Program-made: the position numbers and the translations under genes
The notes under the pieces: generated by a model
What the model was told of the DNA's origin: nothing
Database searches by the model: none
What the model saw: only the letters and a program-made list of their open reading frames with translations
Assembly: GCF_006337165.1 (NCBI RefSeq)
Contig: NZ_CP040896.1
Span: forward strand, 4,278,001-4,342,000
DNA from: Hymenobacter jejuensis
Lineage (GTDB): Bacteria; Bacteroidota; Bacteroidia; Cytophagales; Hymenobacteraceae
Length of the DNA: 64,000 nt
Direction: 5' to 3'
Shown: positions 8,261 to 15,941 of the stretch, piece after piece
Numbering within the stretch: the stretch's first letter is position 1
Layout of the letters: every line of letters begins with the position of its first letter

Positions 8261-8677
8261 ATGTGGTGGCTGTATGCTTTGCTTTCGGCGTTGTTTGCTG
8301 CTCTTACGGCAGTATTGGCCAAAATCGGTGTGAAAGGCGTCGATTCCAACCTGGCTACCGCCATCCGGACGGTCGTGATTCTGCTACTGGCGTGGGGAAT
8401 CGTATTTTTCCGCGGCAGTCTGACTGAAGTACACACCCTTACCCGCACCAACTGGCTCTTTCTGATTCTGTCGGGTGTGGCCACGGGCATGTCCTGGATC
8501 TTCTATTTCAGAGCCTTACAGCTTGGCAAAGTCTCTCAGGTAGCGCCCGTCGATAAGCTCAGCGTAGCCTTGGCTATAGTGCTGTCAGTACTGTTTCTGG
8601 GCGAAAAGCTAACCTGGCAAACTGGTTTGGGCGCCACCCTTATCATTGGCGGTACGCTGGTATTAATATGGGGTTAA
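8261..8677 (+). CDS. half-size EamA/DMT family transporter
   Basis: A 138-residue hydrophobic protein with about five membrane segments and one EamA domain: MWWLYALLSALFAALTAVLAKIG at the start and the conserved VAPVDKLSVALAIVLSVLFLGE near residue 95-117. Typical EamA exporters have two such domains in about 300 residues; single-domain members probably dimerise. Substrate unknown (amino acids or metabolites in family members). Its TAA stop is also the left arm of the dispersed dyad at 8675. Confidence 0.85.
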   Translation: MWWLYALLSALFAALTAVLAKIGVKGVDSNLATAIRTVVILLLAWGIVFFRGSLTEVHTLTRTNWLFLILSGVATGMSWIFYFRALQLGKVSQVAPVDKLSVALAIVLSVLFLGEKLTWQTGLGATLIIGGTLVLIWG

Positions 8678-8699
8678 TATACTGATAATCAGTAAATTA
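8675..8699. repeat. dispersed IHF-like dyad, near-exact, overlapping a stop codon
   Basis: TAA-TATA-CTGATAATCAG-TAAA-TTA. The core is a perfect palindrome with compensating changes (CTGAT/ATCAG). The first TAA is the stop codon of the EamA gene. Confidence 0.8.
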
Positions 8700-8721
8700 T
8701 GTTTTAAGGTGAGGTAAGTTG

Positions 8722-9009
8722 TTACGCCGTCAGCATCCCTTGGTTTACATACACATAGGTATAGCGATGTAGGACAGCCGCCGGCACCTGCGAAAGCATT
8801 CTGAGCGTCCAGGGGTCATCGTCAAAAGTCTTCTGCAATTGTGCTTCTACCTCGTCCAGTGACAGAGTTATCATCTCTGGGTCAAGCACTTGCGCTCGCT
8901 GCAACAGTAAATCGGAAGCGGTTACCAGCGCTGGTGCCTGAACTGGCGCGTCGGACGTTGGCAGGCTGTTCAGGGCAGCAATAACTTCGGGGGTGAGGTA
9001 CTTTTTCAT
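8722..9009 (-). CDS. hypothetical protein, 95 residues
   Basis: A soluble acidic protein, MKKYLTPEVIAALNSLPTSD at the start and HRYTYVYVNQGMLTA at the end. The middle (LSLDEVEAQLQKTFDDDPWTL) looks helical. No signal peptide, membrane segment or recognised motif. Codon use and GC fit the neighbours, so it is probably real. It converges with the EamA gene. Confidence 0.6.
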   Translation of the reverse strand: MKKYLTPEVIAALNSLPTSDAPVQAPALVTASDLLLQRAQVLDPEMITLSLDEVEAQLQKTFDDDPWTLRMLSQVPAAVLHRYTYVYVNQGMLTA

Positions 9010-9092
9010 AAGTTACGGGGGCCTAAGATAAGCGGTACAAAGGTAGTGCCTGAAGCCATCGGTTGCGTCTATAAGGTATTACGCAACTCTTC

Positions 9093-9117
9093 TAACTAAT
9101 TGATCGGTAGATATTTA
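9093..9117. repeat. dispersed IHF-like dyad, degenerate copy
   Basis: TAA-CTAA-TTGATCGGTAG-ATAT-TTA, between the divergent genes at 9009 (minus) and 9218 (plus). Confidence 0.5.
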
Positions 9118-9217
9118 TATCATAGGTTATCTTTTAACCTGAGATCCTCTTATAACAAGCGAGAATTTCCCGCTTAAATATTTGCAAGTTTCCTGTCTTT
9201 TTTTGTACTATAGTAGT

Positions 9218-9484
9218 ATGAAGGCTGTCTTACATCCCCTTATCACACTATTTATGGGCTATTGCGGCCTTTTTATGCTTTCTCTGCTTATGGCTTTCTT
9301 TGTAGAGAGCCATGAGCGCCGACGCTTAGAGCGCGAACAAACCCCCCGGGAAGTATGGAATAAACATACAATCCAGCCTGACAACGAAACCTTTAATCAT
9401 TATTTCTGGGATGTGTACCTGCCCGCCAGCAAATGGCGCTTTGTGCTAGCCCCTCTGCTGTGGTTTAATCGGTTGTTCAACTAA
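9218..9484 (+). CDS. 88-residue membrane protein, paralog A
   Basis: Starting at MKAVLHPL gives one N-terminal hydrophobic segment (about residues 5-30), then a charged stretch with EREQTPREVW and a strongly conserved block FNHYFWDVYLPASKWRFVL. It is the same length as the gene at 10022 and aligns with it without gaps; I count about 42 identities in 88. The upstream in-frame start at 9182 adds 12 residues not shared with the paralog and is rejected. Function unknown; likely inner membrane with a cytoplasmic C-terminal half. Confidence 0.7.
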   Translation: MKAVLHPLITLFMGYCGLFMLSLLMAFFVESHERRRLEREQTPREVWNKHTIQPDNETFNHYFWDVYLPASKWRFVLAPLLWFNRLFN

Positions 9485-10021
9485 CTCTTTTATATAATTT
9501 CTGCCTTCACTGGCTACTAAACTGTTGTTTACCGCGCGGCCCGGCAAAACGTTATCGTTCTGCCGGGCCGCTGCTATTTAGTGAACCAAGACTAACGCTG
9601 GAAAAGCCTTCGGTCAGCAACTACCCGCAAACGTTAGCGGGATACATTTGGAAGTTATGCTTGGAATAAACTAACTTCCTAGCTTTTCCGCCTGTAGCAG
9701 CTTCATTAATCGGACTTCGTCACTTAACATTTGATCCTTCTTGTAACTGACTTGAATTAGATTTATACAAATCCTCTTGAGTGTGTTAAAGGACTGTATT
9801 GAATTTTTAAAAGAAATTTTTGTGTTTAGATAAATTGGACTTATAAAATAATGAATATGATTTAATTCAAGCTTTTGAAAGGTCTTATGCATTCGAAAAG
9901 AGTTGAATAAAACCAAATAGCCAATGTGTACGATTGATTTTGAACAGGTTTTCGAAGAGGAGTGAAAAAAATATTTTTGGATATTTTCGCTTTTGTTCTA
10001 CTCTTTTAGTAACCTAGTGCC
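9485..10021. other. intergenic region between the two paralogs
   Basis: A GC-rich hairpin (9536-9571) follows paralog A. The remainder, 9660-10000, is AT-rich. A minus-strand frame at 9671-9916 lies here but has low-complexity composition and no support. Confidence 0.55.
9536..9571 (+). terminator. GC-rich hairpin after paralog A
   Basis: Arms GCGGCCCGGCA and TGCCGGGCCGC with a 14-base loop. There is no clear T-run, so termination efficiency is uncertain. Confidence 0.5.
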
Positions 10022-10288
10022 ATGAAGGACATCCTACTTCCATTTACTGCAGTGCTCATGGTATATTGCAGTTTTTTCTTCGTTTTGGTAATGATTTCGC
10101 TTTACATCGAAGAACGGGAGTTGCGTCGGTTTCTGCGGGAGCAGACGCCTCAGGAAATGTGGACTTTATGCGCGCCTCATCCGTCAGCTCGCGAATTCAA
10201 CAGTTATTTTTGGGACGTGTATTTGCCCGCCAGCAAGTGGAAATTTGTGTTGAAACCCATGTTGTGGCCCATCTGGATATTCAACTAA
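10022..10288 (+). CDS. 88-residue membrane protein, paralog B
   Basis: MKDILLPFTAVLMVYC begins a hydrophobic segment to about residue 30, followed by ERELRRFLREQTPQEMW and the block FNSYFWDVYLPASKWKFVL shared with paralog A. The shared part is strongest after residue 39, the presumed cytoplasmic portion, which suggests that this part carries the function. The two genes are separated by an AT-rich spacer, consistent with an old tandem duplication. Family not recognised. Confidence 0.7.
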   Translation: MKDILLPFTAVLMVYCSFFFVLVMISLYIEERELRRFLREQTPQEMWTLCAPHPSAREFNSYFWDVYLPASKWKFVLKPMLWPIWIFN

Positions 10289-10313
10289 CGGCTAGGATAC
10301 TACTTGAAAAGTT

Positions 10314-10338
10314 CAAAGGTTTGGTAATCAAGTAGATA
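10314..10338. repeat. dispersed IHF-like dyad
   Basis: CAA-AGGT-TTGGTAATCAA-GTAG-ATA. The right core half ATCAA is exact. It lies about 25 bases after the stop of paralog B. Confidence 0.5.
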
Positions 10339-10377
10339 TCATAAATGTAAGTGCTTTTTACCCACAATTTTCTTTTG

Positions 10378-10410
10378 AAGCCCCAGCCTCCCGGTTGGGG
10401 CTTTTTTTTG
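10378..10410 (+). terminator. intrinsic terminator after paralog B
   Basis: AAGCCCCAGCC-TCCC-GGTTGGGGCTTTTTTTT: strong stem and an eight-base T-run. Confidence 0.9.
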
Positions 10411-10477
10411 TAGGAAGGCTACCAAGCAGGCTGGGGAAAAATTAGGCAGCTTAAGAAGCTAAGCAATACTTTTGGGT

Positions 10478-10711
10478 ATGAGAATGGCTAAAGTGAACTG
10501 GATTTTGCGTACAGAACAGCTGCCTGCACCTAATCAGCGTGTGCTGGTATATGCGCCTTCTTCATGGCTGGATATCACGGTAGCGACGTATAAACCCGAA
10601 CAAACGCCGGGCGCTAAACACATGTTTGTGACGCCTGATCGGCAGGGGATAGATCGCTACGTGAAAGGCGTGACCCACTGGATGCCGCTACCCGATCCGC
10701 CTGTCGGCTAG
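10478..10711 (+). CDS. small DUF551-like protein
   Basis: About 77 residues. The sequence has the DUF551 layout: WI near the N-terminus, then LP-x-NQRVLVYAP, a variable middle and VTHWMPLPDPPVG at the end. DUF551 proteins are short, often phage or accessory encoded, and of unknown function. The ATG at 10478 is preferred over the TTG at 10472. It is not clearly in an operon. Confidence 0.6.
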   Translation: MRMAKVNWILRTEQLPAPNQRVLVYAPSSWLDITVATYKPEQTPGAKHMFVTPDRQGIDRYVKGVTHWMPLPDPPVG

Positions 10712-10780
10712 GCCTTTGAGCCATGGCGCTAACCTTACCCACGGTGGGGCCGTTAGGAGGAGAAATGCCATGCCAGCCCA

Positions 10781-10891
10781 ATGAAAAGCAACGAGATTGA
10801 GCCGCGCCAGAATCGCGTGATTTATATTCTGATGACGGTAACTGCGATATTAGCCTTGATTTACGCCATCTGGCGCCACTACGGCCAATGA
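10781..10891 (+). CDS. tiny single-pass membrane protein, 36 residues
   Basis: MKSNEIEPRQNRVIYILMTV continues into ILALIYAIWRHYGQ: a short polar N-terminus, one hydrophobic helix of about 18 residues, and a basic C-terminus, the usual make-up of small membrane proteins. A purine-rich AGGAGGAG lies about 22 bases upstream, rather far for a ribosome site. The gene sits between the DUF551 gene and the GH43 gene. Not recognised; the frame may also be accidental. Confidence 0.45.
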   Translation: MKSNEIEPRQNRVIYILMTVTAILALIYAIWRHYGQ

Positions 10892-10913
10892 GCATTTGCA
10901 AATCTGCTCCGCA

Positions 10914-11930
10914 ATGAGTCCGCTCACTCCCTCCGACTTTTACCAGAACCCTGTATGGGACGATGATTTCCCCGACCCAACCATCATTCGGGGCTCGGAC
11001 GGATGGTACTACGCGTACGGCACCCAAACCAGATACCACGGCCAGATCCTGAACCTGCAGATAGCACGGTCTGCCGATCTGGTTCGGTGGGAGCATTTAG
11101 GAGAAGGATTGCCGGATAAACCCGCTTGGGCTGACACCACGCAGCGCATCTGGGCACCGCACGTAAGCGAGCATGATGGCCGGTATTATCTCTACTACTC
11201 GGCGCAGCCCAATGGTGCGGAAGGTCTTTGCCTGGCCGTGGCAACGGCTACGGCGCCGCACGGGCCATTCGTTGATAGTGGGCAGCCGTTACAGTGCGGC
11301 GAAGGTTTCCTGAACATTGATCCCATGGCCTTCGACGACCCCGCTACTGGCCGTCGGCTGCTTTATTGGGGCTCCGGCTTTGGCCCCCTGATGGTGCGGG
11401 AGCTGGCACCTGATCGTATTTCTTTCGTGCCTGACAGTGAACTTGTTACGCTTGTAGAGCCAGCTCTAACCGACGATCTCACGAATTATCAGCGGTTGAT
11501 AGAGGGCAGCTGGGTAGTGTTGCGTAATGGCTGGTACTACCTGTTTTATTCGGGCGACAACTGCTGCGGCGAACAGGCTCATTATGGCGTGATGGTAGCC
11601 CGCTCGCGTAGTGCTACCGGCCCATTCGAAACGCTTGCACAAGCCACTGGCCACCCCAATAGCACCATACTGGAAGGCAATAGCCGGTGGCGCGCTCCCG
11701 GTCATAACTGCATTATCCGTGACGAGGCCGGCCACGACTGGATGGCTTACCATGCAATTGATACCCAACAACCTACGTTCGACGCCATCAACGACGAACA
11801 GGGATATTCCCGGCGCGTGCTGCTGCTGGATCGGGTGGAATACGAGTCGGGATGGCCGTGCATAAGCGGGGGCACCCCATCCACTACCGCGCAGGTAGCC
11901 CCGATTACCGTAAAAACGTCATCCGGGTAA
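10914..11930 (+). CDS. glycoside hydrolase family 43 protein
   Basis: A 338-residue five-bladed beta-propeller hydrolase, probably acting on arabinan or xylan-derived oligosaccharides. The N-terminal DDDFPDPTII (residues 16-25) holds the catalytic-base Asp D21; the pKa-tuning Asp is likely in DPMAFDDP (around 138); the catalytic acid Glu is in LIEGSWVV (around 200). APGHNCIIRDEAGHDWMAYHA near 268 is the usual GH43 HN motif. No signal peptide is seen, so a cytoplasmic role on imported oligosaccharides is likely. MSPLTPSDF is preferred to an ATG 18 bases upstream. Its TAA stop opens a dyad copy. Confidence 0.85.
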   Translation: MSPLTPSDFYQNPVWDDDFPDPTIIRGSDGWYYAYGTQTRYHGQILNLQIARSADLVRWEHLGEGLPDKPAWADTTQRIWAPHVSEHDGRYYLYYSAQPNGAEGLCLAVATATAPHGPFVDSGQPLQCGEGFLNIDPMAFDDPATGRRLLYWGSGFGPLMVRELAPDRISFVPDSELVTLVEPALTDDLTNYQRLIEGSWVVLRNGWYYLFYSGDNCCGEQAHYGVMVARSRSATGPFETLAQATGHPNSTILEGNSRWRAPGHNCIIRDEAGHDWMAYHAIDTQQPTFDAINDEQGYSRRVLLLDRVEYESGWPCISGGTPSTTAQVAPITVKTSSG

Positions 11931-11952
11931 CTTGTTGTCAATAACGTAGTTA
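11928..11952. repeat. dispersed IHF-like dyad, degenerate, overlapping a stop codon
   Basis: TAA-CTTG-TTGTCAATAAC-GTAG-TTA. Its first TAA is the stop codon of the GH43 gene. Confidence 0.5.
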
Positions 11953-12119
11953 TTCATGTATCGGCTGGGCAGACCTGCCTGCTACACAGGGGAGTGACGT
12001 TGGGGCGCACAACGCTAATGGCTGTTGCAAGGGCCACTATTCACCCTAAAAAGTACCCAGATGTCTTGGCTGGCCGTAAGATGGCTTGTTAGGTGCAAGC
12101 TGTCATTATATTGCCGACA

Positions 12120-12539
12120 ATGAAGCCAATTGCTACAACTGCCACCCTTTATTTTCAAAACAGCGCCGGCCGGATCACGGAAGACGCCGGGGGCTACCTG
12201 CGGCTGGACTGGGCGGCCGGGCCTCGAGAGGAAGCGGCGTTTCGGGCGTTGTTGCAGCACGTTATTCGGGCGCTGCATCGCAATAGGTGGGGCAAGCTAT
12301 TGGCTCGGCAAGACCAGATGGTGCCTTTTACGCCAGCCGAACAAGCTTGGATTGTAAACGAATGGATGCCGCGCGCGGTCACCGAAGGCGGTTACCGCTT
12401 TGGAGCAGTTATTTCGGCCAAAAGCGTGTTCGCGCGCCTGGCTACCAACGTGGTGATCAACGAAGTGCGCGAATTGCCCATCGTATACAACACCTTCGAA
12501 GACGAAGGTTACGCAATCTCTTGGTTGCGTAGTCAATAA
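12120..12539 (+). CDS. STAS/SpoIIAA-like hypothetical protein
   Basis: About 139 residues beginning MKPIATTATLYFQNSAGRI. The pattern (beta-strand start with a biased LRLDWAAG, then a WIVNEWMPRA segment, then FARLATNVVINE and a short C-terminal FEDEGYAISWL) resembles a family of Bacteroidota proteins with a SpoIIAA/STAS-like fold. The assignment is by general appearance, not a diagnostic motif. A GTG nine codons upstream would add a hydrophobic stretch and is less likely. The stop codon lies in the dyad at 12534. Confidence 0.5.
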   Translation: MKPIATTATLYFQNSAGRITEDAGGYLRLDWAAGPREEAAFRALLQHVIRALHRNRWGKLLARQDQMVPFTPAEQAWIVNEWMPRAVTEGGYRFGAVISAKSVFARLATNVVINEVRELPIVYNTFEDEGYAISWLRSQ

Positions 12540-12558
12540 TTTGATAATCAAGCTATTG
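12534..12558. repeat. dispersed IHF-like dyad, exact core, overlapping a stop codon
   Basis: CAA-TAAT-TTGATAATCAA-GCTA-TTG. Outer CAA/TTG are also complementary. The TAA of the preceding gene lies in the left spacer. Confidence 0.85.
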
Positions 12559-12613
12559 TAGATAAGCCAGTAGGGGCTCAACAATATAGCTGCCCCCTAT
12601 CAGGCTCGTGTCG

Positions 12614-14170
12614 TTATACAAACAGTTTGCGCAAAGCCCACAGGCTCCACAGGATCACCATCAGGCCCACGCCGATAAACATCCAGCGGATGGGCAGACG
12701 GCCCGCCAACCGAGCCGCAAATGGTGCCGCCGCCACGCCGCCTACAATCAGGCCCAGCACGATTTGCCAGTGCGAGATGCCGATGAGCGAGAAGAAAGTC
12801 AGGGCACTGGCGAAGGTTACAAAGAACTCGGTAAGGCTCACAGAACCAATGACATACTGCGGGGTGCGGCCCTTCGCAATAAGCGTACTCGTGACCAATG
12901 GCCCCCAGCCACCGCCGCCAAACGAATCAAGGAAGCCCCCCGCGGCGGCCAGCCAGCCCACGTGTTTGATCTTGCGTTTGCTTTCCTGCTGACGAAAAGC
13001 GCGGCTGATGATGCGTACGCCCAACAGCAACAGATACACGGCCAGCAGAGGCTTTACCCAATTGGCATAGGTTTCGCCAAAATACGAGAGCAAGAAAGCG
13101 CCACCCACTGCGCCTGCAATACCTGGCAAGAGCAAGGCCTTGAACAAGCGGCGGTTGACGTTGCCGAATTTGTAATGGTTGTAACCCGACGCGCCGCTGG
13201 CAAACATCTCGGCCGTATGAATGCTGGCGCTCACGGCGGCGGGGTGTATGTTCATGGACATCAGGCTAATAGCCGTCACGACCCCGTAGCCCATGCCCAG
13301 CAGCCCGTCGATGAGTTGGGCCAGAAAACCGATGGCCACGAAGGCGTAAAAGGTGCCTCCGCTGCGCAATACCGCGTAGGCCTGCGGCCACGTAACATAG
13401 TAGGAGGCAATGTTGAGAATGAGCAGCGCCGCAAAAGCCAGCAGCGAACCCGTCGCCAGCCGCCGCCAATAGGTTGTGGCCGGCGATTCGAAGGCAGGGC
13501 CGTTGGCCAGCTCGGCCGTAACCGCGTTCAGCGACTTTACTTTTTGGGCAAAATCGCCGTTCAGACGGCCGCGGATGACGGTCATTTGCTGCAACACGGT
13601 ATTTAACTCGCCCGGCAACGACTCTTCCAGCACTTCGCGCAGCCGTTTGGCTACGGTTGGCGACTTGCCGTTGGTGGAGATGGCCACTTTCAAGTCCCCT
13701 TTCTGCACCACCGAGGAGAGATAAAAATCGCATTCGGCAGGCGTATCGGCCACGTTAGTAAGCAGATGGAGCTCGGCGGCCGAGGCTTTGATGTGCCGAT
13801 TTAGCGCCTTGTCGTTGGTGGCAACGAAAATAAAATCGTGGCCCGGCAGATCGTCGTCGGAGTAGGGGCGCTTGTGGAGCTGCACGCGCGGGTGCCGCGC
13901 GGCTAAGGCTTGCAGCTCTGGCAACATCGTGATACTCACGACGGTAACAGTCGTAGCAGGGCTATTCCGCAGAATCGCGCTCAGCTTTTCCAGCCCTACA
14001 AAACCGCCACCCACCAGCAACACCCGAAATTGCTCCAGCTTCAGGAACACCGGAAACAGCGGGTTGCCTGTAGGCTCGGGCGGAGGGGACGAAGGAGGCA
14101 TAGGGAGGCCCGCAGGGTGCGAGTTGGCTTCAGAAACCGCGGTCGAATTCATCGCTAACGCATTAAGCAT
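12614..14170 (-). CDS. fusion of siroheme synthase N-domain (precorrin-2 dehydrogenase/ferrochelatase) and TSUP sulfite/sulfate permease
   Basis: A 518-residue two-part protein. Residues about 38-235 match the CysG N-terminal/Met8p domain: FPVFLKLEQFRVLLVGGGFVGLEKL with GGG at 54-56 for NAD, then ATNDKALN and CDFYLSSVVQKGDLKVAISTNGKSP, which oxidises precorrin-2 and inserts iron to form siroheme. Residues about 240-518 are a polytopic TauE/SafE (TSUP) permease with the repeated GFLAQLIDGLLGMGYGV and GGFLDSFGGGGWGP motifs; relatives export sulfite or carry sulfate or sulfonates. It overlaps cysI by eight bases. A second ATG at 14152 is possible. The TSUP half would deal with sulfite, the substrate of the siroheme enzyme. 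Confidence 0.85.
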   Translation of the reverse strand: MLNALAMNSTAVSEANSHPAGLPMPPSSPPPEPTGNPLFPVFLKLEQFRVLLVGGGFVGLEKLSAILRNSPATTVTVVSITMLPELQALAARHPRVQLHKRPYSDDDLPGHDFIFVATNDKALNRHIKASAAELHLLTNVADTPAECDFYLSSVVQKGDLKVAISTNGKSPTVAKRLREVLEESLPGELNTVLQQMTVIRGRLNGDFAQKVKSLNAVTAELANGPAFESPATTYWRRLATGSLLAFAALLILNIASYYVTWPQAYAVLRSGGTFYAFVAIGFLAQLIDGLLGMGYGVVTAISLMSMNIHPAAVSASIHTAEMFASGASGYNHYKFGNVNRRLFKALLLPGIAGAVGGAFLLSYFGETYANWVKPLLAVYLLLLGVRIISRAFRQQESKRKIKHVGWLAAAGGFLDSFGGGGWGPLVTSTLIAKGRTPQYVIGSVSLTEFFVTFASALTFFSLIGISHWQIVLGLIVGGVAAAPFAARLAGRLPIRWMFIGVGLMVILWSLWALRKLFV

Positions 14171-15875
14171 GAAAATTCTGGCCGTGCGTAGTGGCGTGCA
14201 CGTAGCCTTGACGCACTACAAAGTCGCCAAACCGTTCACTGGGTTGGCGCTCCTGGGCGTAAGCTTGCAATAGGGGCGCGAGTTCCTGCAAAATACCTTC
14301 TTCGTCCAACATTTCCTTGTATAATTTATTGAGGCGCTCGCCGGCGTGGTCGGCCCCCAAGTACAAGTTGTAGCGCCCAATGGCTCGGCCCACCAATCCG
14401 ATCTCTCCTAAATACGGCCGCGCGCAGCCATTCGGACAGCCCGTCATCCGAATCAGGATGCCCTCGTCGGCCAGGCCGTTGGCCTGAATTAAGGTGTCAA
14501 TCCGGTCGAGTAGGTGCGGCAGATAGCGCTCGGCTTCGGCAAAGGCCAGCGAACAGGTATTCAGGGCCACGCAGGCCAGCGAGTGAAAGCGCAAGGCAGT
14601 TTGCTGCTGCGTCTGGGCCCAGACGCCGTGCGCTTCCAGAACATCCTGAATAAGAGCCCGATGCGCCGGCTCGATGTTGGCCAGCGTTAAGTTTTGGTTG
14701 CCGGTCAGGCGGAATTCGCCGGTATGAAATTCGGAAATGTGGCGCAGGGCCGTTTTCAGTTCGCAACCGGGTTTGTCGTACACGCGGCCGCCTTCCACAA
14801 ATAGCGTCAGGTTGGTTTTGCCCTTTTGGCCGCCCGACCAGCCAAATGCATCGCCGGACGTGGTGAACTGATAGGGCTTGGCGGGGGCCAACGCATAGCC
14901 CAGCCGCTGGTGTAGTTCGGCCAGAAAAGTATCGAGGCCCACGCGGTCGAGGGTGTATTTGAGGCGCGAGAACTTGCGGTTTTCCCGATTGCCCCAGTCG
15001 CGCTGAATCGTTACGACTTTTTCGCACACGTCAACTACTTGATCTAATGATACATAGCCAACTAGGTCGGCGAGGCGGGGATACGTTTCGGGCATACCGA
15101 ACGTCATGCCCATGCCGCCGCCGATGGCGATGTTAAACCCCAACAGTTTGCCTTTTTTCTCAATGGCAATCAGGCCGATATCGTTTGCAAATACGTCGGT
15201 GTCGTTTTGCGGCGGCACGGCCAGCGCAATCTTGAATTTGCGGGGCAGGTACGTTTTGCCGTAGATCGGCTCGTGGTCTTCTTCGCCTTCGTTGGGGGCG
15301 CTGGCAGAGTGCTGCTCGCCGTTGAGCCACAGCTCCCAGTACGCCGACGTGCGGGGCGTAAGATGGGCGCTGATCTGCGTGGCCACGTCCTGCACCTGCT
15401 GATGCAGCTGCGATTCGTGCGGATTGACTGAGCACATCACGTTGCGGTTGACGTCGCCGCAGCCTGCGATGCTGTCCATCAGCACGTCGTTGAAACCCTG
15501 AATGGCGCGCGGCAAATTGCGCTTCAGCACGCCGTGTAGCTGGAACGTCTGGCGCGTGGTGAGCTTGAGCGTGCCGTTGGCATACGTGTTAGAAAGCTCG
15601 TCCATGCGCTGCCACTGCGAGGGGGAAGCCACGCCGCCGGGCACCCGCACCCGAATCATGAAGGAGTAGAGGGGCTCGAGTTTCTGCCGCTTGCGCTCGC
15701 TTTCCAGGTCGCGGTCGGTTTGCTGGTAGGAGCCGTGAAACTTGATCAGGTGGGTGTCGTCGGGGTTAAGCGCGCCCGTGATGCGGTTCTGCACGCTCTC
15801 ACGCAGGGTGCCGCGCAGGTAGTTGCTGGCGTCCTTGACGTGTTCGACTTCGGAAAGTTTAGGAGTATCGGCCAT
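14163..15875 (-). CDS. cysI: sulfite reductase hemoprotein (beta subunit)
   Basis: Reduces sulfite to sulfide with six electrons supplied by the CysJ flavoprotein, using a siroheme bridged to a 4Fe-4S cluster. The 570-residue length equals the usual CysI. Both cluster-ligand pairs are present: ACVALNTCSLAFAEAERYLP (C-x5-C) around residue 440 and TGCPNGCARPY (C-x3-C) around 485. The basic siroheme/sulfite-binding residues are in the RQTFQLHGVLK region. It lies downstream of cysJ with a TonB receptor gene between them and immediately before the siroheme-synthase fusion, so enzyme and cofactor genes are coupled. Confidence 0.93.
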   Translation of the reverse strand: MADTPKLSEVEHVKDASNYLRGTLRESVQNRITGALNPDDTHLIKFHGSYQQTDRDLESERKRQKLEPLYSFMIRVRVPGGVASPSQWQRMDELSNTYANGTLKLTTRQTFQLHGVLKRNLPRAIQGFNDVLMDSIAGCGDVNRNVMCSVNPHESQLHQQVQDVATQISAHLTPRTSAYWELWLNGEQHSASAPNEGEEDHEPIYGKTYLPRKFKIALAVPPQNDTDVFANDIGLIAIEKKGKLLGFNIAIGGGMGMTFGMPETYPRLADLVGYVSLDQVVDVCEKVVTIQRDWGNRENRKFSRLKYTLDRVGLDTFLAELHQRLGYALAPAKPYQFTTSGDAFGWSGGQKGKTNLTLFVEGGRVYDKPGCELKTALRHISEFHTGEFRLTGNQNLTLANIEPAHRALIQDVLEAHGVWAQTQQQTALRFHSLACVALNTCSLAFAEAERYLPHLLDRIDTLIQANGLADEGILIRMTGCPNGCARPYLGEIGLVGRAIGRYNLYLGADHAGERLNKLYKEMLDEEGILQELAPLLQAYAQERQPSERFGDFVVRQGYVHATTHGQNFHA

Positions 15876-15941
15876 GGGATGAGGTGTTGCGAAAGAAAGT
15901 GGCTGGCATTCAAATGGTTGCGTGTGATGCCAGCCGTAGTT

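Noticed and set aside
9671..9916. 81-residue minus-strand frame between the two paralogs
   Set aside because: Located in AT-rich DNA with Asn/Ile/Lys-rich composition and no upstream or downstream signals.
12608..13606. 332-residue plus-strand frame
   Set aside because: Antisense to the siroheme/TSUP fusion, with Gln/Arg/His-rich composition typical of a shadow frame.
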